A program made the translations under genes and the position numbers. From the NCBI RefSeq assembly GCF_005860805.1, contig NZ_VCEJ01000004.1, forward strand, positions 1,364,001-1,428,000: DNA of 64,000 nucleotides. Direction: 5' to 3'. This document shows positions 9,287 through 17,110 of this stretch, one piece after another (the first letter of the stretch is position 1; each line of letters opens with the position of its first letter). Below the pieces are notes generated by a model. It was not told where the DNA came from. It saw only the letters and a program-made list of their open reading frames with translations, and made no database searches. The stretch is from Dyadobacter luticola (GTDB lineage Bacteria; Bacteroidota; Bacteroidia; Cytophagales; Spirosomataceae).

Positions 9287-10774
9287 TTGAGAGTTTTTAC
9301 TTATATCCTTGTTGTTGCTATTTTTTTGGTGTCTGGTTTTGCGCATGCGCAGAAGGATTTTTCGAAAATGGGTTTCGGGACGTATATAGAGGCAGGTGGA
9401 TATGCATCTTCTTCTGATAATACGCCTTTTTGGTTGCGCACCGGGCAGTTTGGGATTGTTCCCAATTATGCGCCTGCCGGGGTTTTGCAGGCTTCGATTA
9501 GTAAGAAATACGTTTTTTTTGATAGCCTTGCCAATCGTCCCAAAAAACTCGACTGGAAGGCGGCGGTAAGTCCGGTTTTGACATTTGATAAAACAAATAA
9601 CACCAAGGTGCTTCTCCCTGAGGCATTTGCGAGCGTTCGTTTCAAGAATACGGAGTTGTATGTGGGCAGAAGAAAGGAACTGATGGGGCTTGGCGACTCG
9701 ACCTTGACGTCGGGCTTTTATTCAGGCTCGGGTAATGCGCTGCCGATACCGAAAATCCAGATCGGGACTATTGGTTTTACACCTTTAAAATTTACCAAAA
9801 GCTTCCTGGCTATTCACGCCGGGTTCTCGCACGGCTGGTTTAATACGGACTATCTCGACGGCGTGCGGCTGCACCAGAAGTTCCTCTATTTTAGGCTCGG
9901 TAAACCGAAATCGAAAGCCAAGTTCTATTTTGGGCTCAACCATAATGTGCTCTGGGCGGGACATTCGGATTACCTGAAACAGCATCCCGAGCTGGCGCTG
10001 GATGGCAAGTTGCCTTCATCCTGGAAGTTTTATCCGAATGTGATTTTTGCATATACTTCCAAAAACTGGTTCGAAAAAAACGGTTATGGTGCGTTTGATA
10101 GCTACCGGCTTGGTAATCACCTGGGTAGCTACGATTTTGCGTTTGATGTAACAGTTAACGATCACAAGCTTTTTGTGTATCATCAGCATCCTTTTGAAGA
10201 TGTTTCGAGTATGTTGTTCAAAAACATTCCGGACGGTTTGTATGGTATTAACTATAAAACCATTTCAAATTCCAGTTCCAACGGTTTCAGGATCACGCAT
10301 TTAACTTTGGAGTTCCTGACAACCAAAGATCAGTCGGGTTCCACATTCTACATTCCGGGAAGCAAGTACCAGGGTGCGGACAATTATTTCAGCCACTCTC
10401 AGTATACCGAAGGCTGGTCGTACCTGGGCCGGACGATCGGGACGCCTTTTATTATTCCGAGCAAGGATATGGACCATTCAAAGGTCGTCAACGACCGGTT
10501 TTTCCCCAATAACCGTGTGAATATGTGGTATATCGGTGTGCAGGGCGCGATTGCCAAATCGTGGCTGCTTACATTCCGGACGTCTTACAGCCGCAACTTC
10601 GGCACGCCGGGCGCGAACTTCGACCCGGTACTCCCGCAGCTCTCTTCCCTGCTCTCAGCCCAATACCGGATCGCTCGTTTGAACACCAGCATTATCGCAA
10701 AAGTAGCGATTGACCGGGGCGATATTTTTACCAAAAACACCGGCGGCTACCTGGGTATCCGTAAGTCGTGGTAA
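9287..10774 (+). CDS. Capsule assembly Wzi-like outer-membrane protein
   Basis: A 495-residue secreted protein with signal peptide (MRVFTYILVVAIFLVSGFAHA, cleavage before Q). The body is rich in alternating aromatic and polar beta strands and contains the GRRKELMGLGDSTLTSGFY region typical of the Bacteroidota Wzi/capsule-assembly family, predicted to form an outer-membrane beta barrel. By family analogy it may hold capsule or exopolysaccharide at the cell surface, but no capsule biosynthesis genes are in the window. The start is a TTG at 9287; no ATG upstream fits and the signal peptide begins right there. It lies 87 bp after the permease array and the 3' gap to the next permease holds a separate regulatory region, so it is probably its own unit. 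Family assignment is from recognition, not alignment. Confidence 0.72.
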   Translation: MRVFTYILVVAIFLVSGFAHAQKDFSKMGFGTYIEAGGYASSSDNTPFWLRTGQFGIVPNYAPAGVLQASISKKYVFFDSLANRPKKLDWKAAVSPVLTFDKTNNTKVLLPEAFASVRFKNTELYVGRRKELMGLGDSTLTSGFYSGSGNALPIPKIQIGTIGFTPLKFTKSFLAIHAGFSHGWFNTDYLDGVRLHQKFLYFRLGKPKSKAKFYFGLNHNVLWAGHSDYLKQHPELALDGKLPSSWKFYPNVIFAYTSKNWFEKNGYGAFDSYRLGNHLGSYDFAFDVTVNDHKLFVYHQHPFEDVSSMLFKNIPDGLYGINYKTISNSSSNGFRITHLTLEFLTTKDQSGSTFYIPGSKYQGADNYFSHSQYTEGWSYLGRTIGTPFIIPSKDMDHSKVVNDRFFPNNRVNMWYIGVQGAIAKSWLLTFRTSYSRNFGTPGANFDPVLPQLSSLLSAQYRIARLNTSIIAKVAIDRGDIFTKNTGGYLGIRKSW

Positions 10775-10800
10775 GCATCCATGTAACTACATTTTAAGAC

Positions 10801-10836
10801 TGTCCAACCGCGGACAAAGTTGTTCGGAAATGGACA
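10801..10836 (+). promoter_or_regulatory. Tandem palindromic operators upstream of permease at 10952
   Basis: Two 16-bp sites of the same design: TGTCC-N6-GGACA at 10801-10816 (perfect 5-bp arms) and TGTTC-N6-GGACA at 10821-10836 (one mismatch). They are exactly 20 bp apart, two helical turns, as expected for cooperative dimers on one face of the DNA. The proximal edge is 56 bp upstream of the GG in a TGGCAC box at 10891. The same design recurs at 50146-50181 and 58768-58783 (see findings). Confidence 0.6.
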
Positions 10837-10869
10837 TTTCTATATCTTTTTTCGGATGTAAAACGTTGA

Positions 10870-10887
10870 AATACAATAAGTTGTATT
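10870..10887. repeat. Inverted repeat AATACAA-TAAG-TTGTATT
   Basis: Perfect 7-bp arms with a 4-base spacer, located between the tandem operators and the TGGCAC box in front of the fifth permease. It could be an additional binding site or a hairpin. Function unknown. Confidence 0.45.
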
Positions 10888-10890
10888 GAC

Positions 10891-10907
10891 TGGCACAACT
10901 TTGTTGC
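10891..10907 (+). promoter_or_regulatory. Possible sigma-54-type promoter, imperfect
   Basis: TGGCAC at 10891-10896 matches the -24 element. The -12 element is off: TTG occurs at 10901-10903 (one base too close) and TTGC at 10904-10907 (two bases too far). If used, transcription would begin near 10916, about 36 bases before the ATG at 10952. Judged mainly from its position relative to the tandem operators. Confidence 0.35.
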
Positions 10908-10951
10908 TTTTGCTTTGTTCATCCTTGGAATTCTGCAAACCCGTCAGCTGT

Positions 10952-13351
10952 ATGTTAAAAAATTACTTCAAGATCGCCTTCCGTAACATCTGGAAAAACA
11001 AGGTTTTTTCGGCCATCAACATCCTCGGTCTGGCAATCAGTATGGCGGCGTGCATTGTGATCATGCTGTTTGTTTCATTTGAAAAAAGTTTCGACAAGGT
11101 CCATACCAAAAATATCTATCGCCTCGACGAAGTGCAGAAATTTGAGGGAATGGTGGCACCGCAAAAAGTGGCGCTGTCGATGTTCCCGATGGGGCCGACA
11201 TTGAAAAAGGATTATCCGCAGATCAAGGATTTTATTCGTATCCGGAAATCCGAGCATGTGATGCTGACGGTAGGTGAGAAGAAAGTAGAAATGCCGCAGG
11301 TGATCTGGGCTGACCCGAATTTTTTCCAAATGTTTGATTACAAGTTAATTGAAGGGGACAAAAATTCTGCACTGAAAGAGCCGAACAGCATTGTACTCTC
11401 TGAAAAAAGCGCCGTCAGCATTTTTGGGAAGGAAAATCCGATTGGTAAATACGTCACAAATTATAGTAATGATACGCTGACATTCAAGGTGACGGGCCTG
11501 ATGGAAGATGCACCTGCGAATTCCCATTTGCAGTTCGATGCGCTATTTTCTTTTACGACCATTATCAAGCCGGATTTTATGGATAACTGGGGCGGAAACT
11601 GGCTGGTCACTTACCTCGAACTTGCACCGGGTACGAATGTGGCTGCCCTGGAAAAGAAGTTTCCGACATTCCTGAAAACACACATGAAAAATGACGGCTG
11701 GAAGTTTTACGAGCTGTTTTTGCAGCCGCTCGGCGACGTCCACGCAAAGTCTTCCGACATTACCCATGACTATATCAATCACCAGAAATTCGACCGCGGA
11801 TATACCTACATTTTCTCCGTGATCGCCATCATTGTACTGGTGATCGCCTGTGTGAATTTCATGAATTTATCGACGGCGCGCTCTACCGGCCGGGCGAAGG
11901 AAGTAGGTATCAGGAAGTCCATCGGGGCGCAGCGGTTTCAGCTGGCCGGGCAGTTTATCGGTGAATCGGTGCTGCTGGCAATGATTGCGCTGGTACTGGC
12001 GATTGCGGTCGTAAAACTGGTAATGCCTGCTGTGGCCAATTTTAGTCAGCGCGCACTTGAATTTTCAATTTTCACAAATCCCGGCCTGCTGCTTACCATA
12101 CTAGCCGCTACCATCCTGATCGGGATATTCTCAGGACTTTACCCAGCCGCTTTTTTATCATCCTTTGAACCGATCCAGGTTTTGAAAGGCACCTTGCGCA
12201 TCGGAAAAAGTGGTTTCAGGAATGCGCTGGTCATCGCACAATTTACTGCGGCGGTTTTTCTGATCACAGCTACCGGTTTTGCGGTTAAGCAGCTGCGGTT
12301 TATGGTGAATAAAGATCCGGGTTTCAGCCGGGAGCAGGTGGTGATCATTCCGCTGGATTCCAAATCAAACCCGAAATACAGTTCCCTGAAACAGGAGCTG
12401 CTGGCCAGTCCTTACATCGAAAAAGTAAGCGGCTCGCAGCAGCGACTGGGCAATAATTTTCATCAGACCGGCGTGTCATTTGTGGGTACCGGCGCGAAGA
12501 AGGACATTGCGTCCTCGCAGGTTGTGGTCGATCCGGATTATTTGTCATTATATAAAATCAAACTCGTTGCGGGACGTAATTTCCAGGATACCCCGGCCGA
12601 CAATGCCAAATCCTACATTATCAATAAATCCCTGGCGAAAAAGCTGCTCGAAGAAGAGCCGACATTGACCATGCAGTCCCTGATCGGGAAGCGTTTTGGG
12701 TTTTCGGGTATGGATTCGCTTTCTACGATTGTCGGGATTGCCGAGGATTTCAATTTCAACTCGATGCACCATAAGATCGAAACATTGTGCCTTTTTAATC
12801 AAAAAGATTGGGGTTACTCCGAAATGTCGGTGCGGATCAAAGGCGAAAATGTGAAGCAGGCCGTGGCAGCGATCCAGTCTGTCTGGAAAACGCAGGTGCC
12901 TGAGCAGCCGTTTACTTATTCGTTTCTAGATGAACATTTCGCGTCTCTTTATCAGGCAGATAGTCAGGTAAGTGAAATTGTGGGCATACTGGCGGGCCTG
13001 GCGGTTTTCATATCGTGCCTGGGCTTGTTCGGCCTGGCTTCTTACTCGGCAGAAAGACGTGTGAAAGAGATCGGTGTCAGAAAAGTGATGGGTGCTTCGG
13101 TGGCGGGAATTGTCGCTCTGCTATCGCGGGACTTTCTAAAACTGGTTATCGCTGCTATCCTCATCGCCTCGCCGATTGCCTGGTGGGCCATCAATACCTG
13201 GCTCAACGATTTCGCTTATCGTATTGACATTGAGTGGTGGATGTTTGTCGCGGCGGGTCTGCTGGCCGTCCTGGTCGCCATGTGTACGATCAGTTTTCAG
13301 AGTATCAAGGCAGCATTGACAAATCCTGTAAAATCACTTCGCGCTGAATGA
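10952..13351 (+). CDS. ABC transporter permease (MacB/FtsX type)
   Basis: Complete 799-residue permease of the same family as the array before it: MLKNYFKIAFRNI start, helix at about 20-42, periplasmic domain, FtsX domain beginning at VIACVNFMNLSTARSTGRAK, middle helix, second periplasmic domain, C-terminal FtsX domain with ISCLGLFGLASYSAERRVKE, ending NPVKSLRAE. The frame is open back to a TTG at 10886, but the extra 22 residues do not fit the family and would overlap the TGGCAC box; the ATG at 10952 is chosen. Unlike the first four, this gene has its own regulatory region with paired operators. No ATPase is adjacent. Confidence 0.94.
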   Translation: MLKNYFKIAFRNIWKNKVFSAINILGLAISMAACIVIMLFVSFEKSFDKVHTKNIYRLDEVQKFEGMVAPQKVALSMFPMGPTLKKDYPQIKDFIRIRKSEHVMLTVGEKKVEMPQVIWADPNFFQMFDYKLIEGDKNSALKEPNSIVLSEKSAVSIFGKENPIGKYVTNYSNDTLTFKVTGLMEDAPANSHLQFDALFSFTTIIKPDFMDNWGGNWLVTYLELAPGTNVAALEKKFPTFLKTHMKNDGWKFYELFLQPLGDVHAKSSDITHDYINHQKFDRGYTYIFSVIAIIVLVIACVNFMNLSTARSTGRAKEVGIRKSIGAQRFQLAGQFIGESVLLAMIALVLAIAVVKLVMPAVANFSQRALEFSIFTNPGLLLTILAATILIGIFSGLYPAAFLSSFEPIQVLKGTLRIGKSGFRNALVIAQFTAAVFLITATGFAVKQLRFMVNKDPGFSREQVVIIPLDSKSNPKYSSLKQELLASPYIEKVSGSQQRLGNNFHQTGVSFVGTGAKKDIASSQVVVDPDYLSLYKIKLVAGRNFQDTPADNAKSYIINKSLAKKLLEEEPTLTMQSLIGKRFGFSGMDSLSTIVGIAEDFNFNSMHHKIETLCLFNQKDWGYSEMSVRIKGENVKQAVAAIQSVWKTQVPEQPFTYSFLDEHFASLYQADSQVSEIVGILAGLAVFISCLGLFGLASYSAERRVKEIGVRKVMGASVAGIVALLSRDFLKLVIAAILIASPIAWWAINTWLNDFAYRIDIEWWMFVAAGLLAVLVAMCTISFQSIKAALTNPVKSLRAE

Positions 13352-13380
13352 AATATGAATTCTAAAACTCTACTATCCTT

Positions 13381-13668
13381 ATGAGCCACATTGCTATCCC
13401 TATCCCGCCGCTTCCAGGTAAGCAGGAGATCAAAGTTGAAGTAACGATCAATGGAATCAAGCAAAACTTGTTCTATCGCGTCGAGTTGTTTTATTGGGAA
13501 GATTGCTCTAACCCCGTGGCGCACAGGGCCGATTGCATCAGTGAAATGCTCTCGCACCACGATCCGGACTGGACGGTTTATTATATTGGAGCTCCCAATG
13601 ACGATTTTGTACCCATCACATTTGTAAAAAAAGAAAGCCGGAATTTGCTGAAAACGGTGATGGCCTAA
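13381..13668 (+). CDS. Small conserved-looking hypothetical protein
   Basis: A 95-residue soluble protein with no signal peptide or membrane helix. It opens with a proline-rich stretch (IPIPPLPG) and continues with alternating strand-like segments, two cysteines (near residues 42 and 52) and the phrase DPDWTVYYIGAPNDDFVPI. I do not recognise the family. It starts 29 bp after the fifth permease stop and may be cotranscribed with it; coding character is supported by ordinary composition and an ATG start. A hairpin just after it belongs to the convergent gene. Confidence 0.6.
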   Translation: MSHIAIPIPPLPGKQEIKVEVTINGIKQNLFYRVELFYWEDCSNPVAHRADCISEMLSHHDPDWTVYYIGAPNDDFVPITFVKKESRNLLKTVMA

Positions 13669-13672
13669 AACG

Positions 13673-13705
13673 AAAAAAGGGGAGGTTCAGAACCAGTACC
13701 TCCCC
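13673..13705 (-). terminator. Intrinsic terminator overlapping the end of the beta-lactamase-like gene
   Basis: Perfect 8-bp stem GGGGAGGT/ACCTCCCC (13679-13686 with 13698-13705). Read on the minus strand it is followed by six T. The stop codon of the minus-strand gene (13687-13689) lies in the loop, so the terminator includes the last codons of that gene. Confidence 0.8.
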
Positions 13706-14625
13706 ACATTTCCTGTCGGTTTCCAGTCACTTTTTGGTTCGAAGTGGTTCCAGATGATGGCCGACACTTTCCTGATCAGCGCGTAACCTTCATTATCTTT
13801 CTGCCACGACTGGTCCTGCTGGTTTTTGGTGGTTATGCAAAAAGCATAATCCCCGTGCGGCGCGTTGACCACCAATACTTCGGATCTTGCCTGGTTTACC
13901 GCACCATTTTTTACCGCAGTCTTAATGTATGGCGGTATTTGTGAAATAGCTTCTCCATCCCAGAACTGCATGCCGAGATACCGGTACATTCTCTCGCTGG
14001 CTTCCGGTTCAATGGCTTTTTTATTGTAAATCATCGTCACCAGCTCGGCCATTTCGCGGGGCGTAGTTTGTCCCCAACCATATCTTGCCTGAAATGCCTT
14101 GCGTCCCGGCGTCCGCGAGTTGACGCGCGTCTGAGAAAAACCATTGGTGTCGAGCCAGGAATTGATGGCCTCACCGCCGCCAGCCAGTGCCTGCAGCCAA
14201 AGACTCCCGGTATTGTCGCTGATGGAAATCATTAAATGCACCACTTTGGGCAATGCAATTTTGGTGCTGTCGCGAAAGGAGCCTACAACGCCATCATCGT
14301 ATTTGAGAGAATCGCGGTAAATGAGTTCCTGGTTAAATGTCAGTTCGCCTTTGTTAATCTTATCAAAAACCCCGCACAAGATCGGGACTTTGACCATGCT
14401 AGCGGTTGGGAATAAAGTATCTGCATTGACCAAGGCCACCTTGCCGGTTTTCAGGTTGCGGACATACACCCCCACTTCCCCATGAAAGCCTGTCAATGCT
14501 TGTACCAGCTTGTTGGTCAGCTTTTTATCGACGGAAATCTTACCTGTCGCGGAAGGCTGGGAATTAGCATTCAGACAAAAAAGAAAAAGCAGAAGTAGGA
14601 GAGAGAGATGTTTTATCAGGGTCAT
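13687..14625 (-). CDS. Class A beta-lactamase-like serine hydrolase lacking the canonical Glu166
   Basis: A 312-residue exported protein: start ATG at 14625 followed by a leucine-rich signal peptide (about residues 1-22); the open frame continues upstream but without a signal-like start. Active-site motifs of the penicilloyl-serine fold: SMVK (Ser76, Lys79), SDN (136-138) and KNG (239-241) in place of KTG or KSG. The ExxLN omega-loop motif that supplies the deacylating Glu in class A beta-lactamases is absent; the matching region reads RVNSRTPGR. So it has the acylation residues but probably does not turn over beta-lactams quickly. It may be a hydrolase of another substrate, a DD-peptidase-like enzyme or a poor beta-lactamase. 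It follows the CBM9-like gene by 23 bp in the same direction. Confidence 0.82.
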   Translation of the reverse strand: MTLIKHLSLLLLLFLFCLNANSQPSATGKISVDKKLTNKLVQALTGFHGEVGVYVRNLKTGKVALVNADTLFPTASMVKVPILCGVFDKINKGELTFNQELIYRDSLKYDDGVVGSFRDSTKIALPKVVHLMISISDNTGSLWLQALAGGGEAINSWLDTNGFSQTRVNSRTPGRKAFQARYGWGQTTPREMAELVTMIYNKKAIEPEASERMYRYLGMQFWDGEAISQIPPYIKTAVKNGAVNQARSEVLVVNAPHGDYAFCITTKNQQDQSWQKDNEGYALIRKVSAIIWNHFEPKSDWKPTGNVGRYWF

Positions 14626-14648
14626 TTTTAATGTCGCGGTAATCGGAT

Positions 14649-15488
14649 TTACTTTCTTTTTTGGGTGCTGAAATGCAGGTAACCCCAATATTCGGGATAA
14701 TGCATGTTGATAATACCCTGGGGCGACCACACCCAGTTGTATTCGGGGATGATCTTGTTGATTTCAGGATTTCGCTTGCGGCTGTATTTTCCGTCTTCAC
14801 CGATTGCATGCTGCCAGTTTACCCTCGAAAAATTGATCCGCCACGTGGAGCCGTCTTGCGGGGAAATCGCTGCTACGTGCTCATTGGACAAGGATTTAAA
14901 AGGTATGGCAATCTCTACCGTCCAGCGTTTGTCTTTGTTTTTCGGATCGTTGATGCTGCCGTTGATGGTTACCGCCGATTTCAGGTTGGCGATGTCCCAT
15001 TTCAGCTGAGCCTTCCCGCCTTTTCGATAGGTTTTGGGTAAAAACAGATCGAATACATTATTCAATGCATTGATTTCGAGCTCGTAATAATTTTCGGTAT
15101 CTCCGTCGGGGTCGATAAAAACTTCGAAATCATTTTCCAGGTACACAATCTGGTCCCTTTTTTCCTGATAGGCCCAGATATGTTCCTCTTCGATGACGGC
15201 GCCGATATAGAGGTAAGCGCTGTCCCACAGCATTTTTACCTTTGTTTCCTGCAGGGGCAGCGGCTTTTTATCACCTTCAATGTCCACAAAAGTGGCTGTC
15301 CAGGCGGCTTTTTTCCAGGCACTTTCGTTCAGCTTGCCGTCAATGTGCAGCGGTTTGGTAGTTTGAAAGCAGGTATATTCCCTGGGTGCGGCCGCAGGCT
15401 GTGCGAATATTTCTGAAATGTTCGCGAGAAATAATGCTGCGGCAAAAGCGCAGCAGCTTTTTTTAAATGGTAAATAAAAATTTCTCAA
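14649..15488 (-). CDS. Secreted carbohydrate-binding family 9-like protein
   Basis: A 279-residue protein with signal peptide (hydrophobic stretch to about residue 29, FAQ at the cleavage site). It contains one CBM9-like module: the opening PLHIDGKLNESAWKKAAW, then VKMLWDSAYLYIGAVIEEEHIWA, NDFEVFIDPDGDTENYYELEINALN and VEIAIPFKSL, a series of motifs found in the CBM9/DOMON-type beta sandwich of bacterial sugar-binding proteins. No catalytic domain is present, so it is a stand-alone binding protein, likely periplasmic or surface-bound. Probably in one transcript with the beta-lactamase-like gene downstream. Confidence 0.87.
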   Translation of the reverse strand: MRNFYLPFKKSCCAFAAALFLANISEIFAQPAAAPREYTCFQTTKPLHIDGKLNESAWKKAAWTATFVDIEGDKKPLPLQETKVKMLWDSAYLYIGAVIEEEHIWAYQEKRDQIVYLENDFEVFIDPDGDTENYYELEINALNNVFDLFLPKTYRKGGKAQLKWDIANLKSAVTINGSINDPKNKDKRWTVEIAIPFKSLSNEHVAAISPQDGSTWRINFSRVNWQHAIGEDGKYSRKRNPEINKIIPEYNWVWSPQGIINMHYPEYWGYLHFSTQKRK

Positions 15489-15546
15489 AACCGGGTTAAA
15501 GGGCGTAGTTAATCATCCAATATAGGCTCTAATCCATTTAGAAGCA

Positions 15547-16875
15547 TTATTTGGCGGGCAAAGATTTGGTGAGGTCGCTTGCTTTTACCTGGTTGCTGAG
15601 CAGCTCCCCAAACAATTCCCAGCGCCGCGCCGGATTGTCAGCCGTCCCGCCTTTTGACTCGATATACTGTTTCACCAAATCCTGACCATAATTATAGTTG
15701 ATCACATAGCTGCGGTATTTTTTGATAAACCTCAAATAATCCGTGGCACCTTTGGGCGTGAGCAGGCAGTAGTCGGTCAGCCAGCGCTGGGCTTCTTCGT
15801 CTTTCATCGAGTTGTTGAGCAGGCCGCGGGCCACTTCATTTCTGGCATAATTCAGCTCCGATTTGATTTCCAATGCTTCAAAGTATGCGTCGGTTTTGGC
15901 CGTATCCAGACCCGCGAGCGGTATTAATACTTCTTTGCAAAAATTCTTCTGCTCATCACCCGGAAATGCGACCGAGATACCATAGTTGGCGCTGCCCTCG
16001 GCGATCAAAGATTGCGGACTGAAAAGTGGATAGAGCGAAATTTCCATCCAGCCTTTGTCGTGATACAGCTTTTCTTCCAGCATTGCATTGAAAACGTGGT
16101 GGCCGGGATAGCCTTCGTGACACGCCAGGTCAATGGCGCGTTCGATAAATATAGGCTGGCTCACATTGATCTGGATCACACTATTGTAATTTCCTTTGTA
16201 CCAATTATAGCCCGACCACGGCTTGTCGGTCACATATTCCATTGTAAATTTTTCCTGCGCGGGCATCTTATAATGCTGCAATGTGCGCTTGCGGGCTTCG
16301 GCGATGGCGGCCTGGAACACGGTATCAATCTTATTTTCGGGGATCAGAAAATGCGCGGCGAGACTTTGAAAACGCTCGGGTAATGTGCCCTTTCCGGGAA
16401 GAATGTGGTTCAGTTTCGAGATAAGATCCTGGAAATGTTGTTCGGGATATTCCGGCGCCACGGCGTCGAAAAGCTCCTTCGATTCGATGTCAAAAGGCGC
16501 ATATTCGCCTGAAAAGATTTTAATGCGTCTTTCAAATGCCGTCAGCTGCGAAGTCAGCCAGCCGGTGCGATGTATAATGGTATCGTTTTTCGATTTGGCA
16601 GCCAGTTCGGAGAGCTGCTTTTTCAACTGCGCCGCCTGACCGAGCAGGGAATCTTTTGGGAATGCTGCTTCCGGTTTGCCAGTGGGTTTCAGCGAATCCG
16701 GACCGTAGTAAGCATCCACAAAATCACCATCGTATTGCCCGATGGTCAGTCCTAGTTTCACATAATCCCTGGCAATGTTGTCGAGCTCAACATGCTCGTC
16801 GGATTCACTTGTACCGGATACACACGAAAACAAAATAGCTGGGATCATTGCTAGCAAGAGGTTTTTGAATAACAT
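15547..16875 (-). CDS. Putative lipoprotein metallopeptidase, DUF885-like
   Basis: A 442-residue lipoprotein: ATG at 16875 followed by MLFKNLLLAMIPAILFSC, where Cys18 is the lipidation site (LFSC). The open frame extends 82 codons further upstream but these residues are not signal-like and lie in the divergent promoter region, so they are rejected. The motif HEGYPGHH at about residues 253-260, in DLACHEGYPGHHVFNAMLEE, resembles the HExxxH-type zinc site of DUF885 proteins, and a downstream EGSANYG may supply another ligand. Role inferred: envelope peptidase. It is a single gene with the sigma-factor gene divergent to it. Confidence 0.75.
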   Translation of the reverse strand: MLFKNLLLAMIPAILFSCVSGTSESDEHVELDNIARDYVKLGLTIGQYDGDFVDAYYGPDSLKPTGKPEAAFPKDSLLGQAAQLKKQLSELAAKSKNDTIIHRTGWLTSQLTAFERRIKIFSGEYAPFDIESKELFDAVAPEYPEQHFQDLISKLNHILPGKGTLPERFQSLAAHFLIPENKIDTVFQAAIAEARKRTLQHYKMPAQEKFTMEYVTDKPWSGYNWYKGNYNSVIQINVSQPIFIERAIDLACHEGYPGHHVFNAMLEEKLYHDKGWMEISLYPLFSPQSLIAEGSANYGISVAFPGDEQKNFCKEVLIPLAGLDTAKTDAYFEALEIKSELNYARNEVARGLLNNSMKDEEAQRWLTDYCLLTPKGATDYLRFIKKYRSYVINYNYGQDLVKQYIESKGGTADNPARRWELFGELLSNQVKASDLTKSLPAK

Positions 16876-16930
16876 AAATAACCGGATTTTCTGATGCCTA
16901 AAAATAAGCTTTTCCCCAGGAACGCGAAAA

Positions 16931-16993
16931 TTGGGGATTGCCACATTCCCACTGGACAACCGGGCCATGATTGTGAATATTGGCAATCCCCAA
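16931..16993. repeat. Long inverted repeat between divergent genes
   Basis: Perfect 13-bp arms TTGGGGATTGCCA (16931-16943) and TGGCAATCCCCAA (16981-16993) with a 37-base spacer. It sits between the lipoprotein gene (start 16875) and the sigma-factor gene (start 17111). It may be a bidirectional operator or a stem-loop in the leader of the sigma-factor transcript. No T-run follows, so it is not a terminator. Confidence 0.65.
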
Positions 16994-17110
16994 ATTGCGG
17001 GAAATTTACCCAAGTTTTTTGTCGCGGAGAATTGGAACAGAAATAGTATTTCGAGCTTCAATCCATTGAGCGTGAACTTCATATTTATACATCCATACCC
17101 TAGGAAAAAA

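Noticed and set aside
10891..10907. Fully standard sigma-54 promoter at the fifth permease
   Set aside because: The -12 element does not fit the required spacing; only the -24 half and the position relative to the operators support it, so it is listed at low confidence.
10886..10951. N-terminal extension of the fifth permease from a TTG
   Set aside because: The 22 extra residues do not match the family start MLKNY and the region carries the putative promoter.
16931..17110. Upstream extension of the sigma factor frame from TTG
   Set aside because: It lies over a 13-bp inverted repeat and shows no sigma-factor homology; the ATG at 17111 starts the domain.
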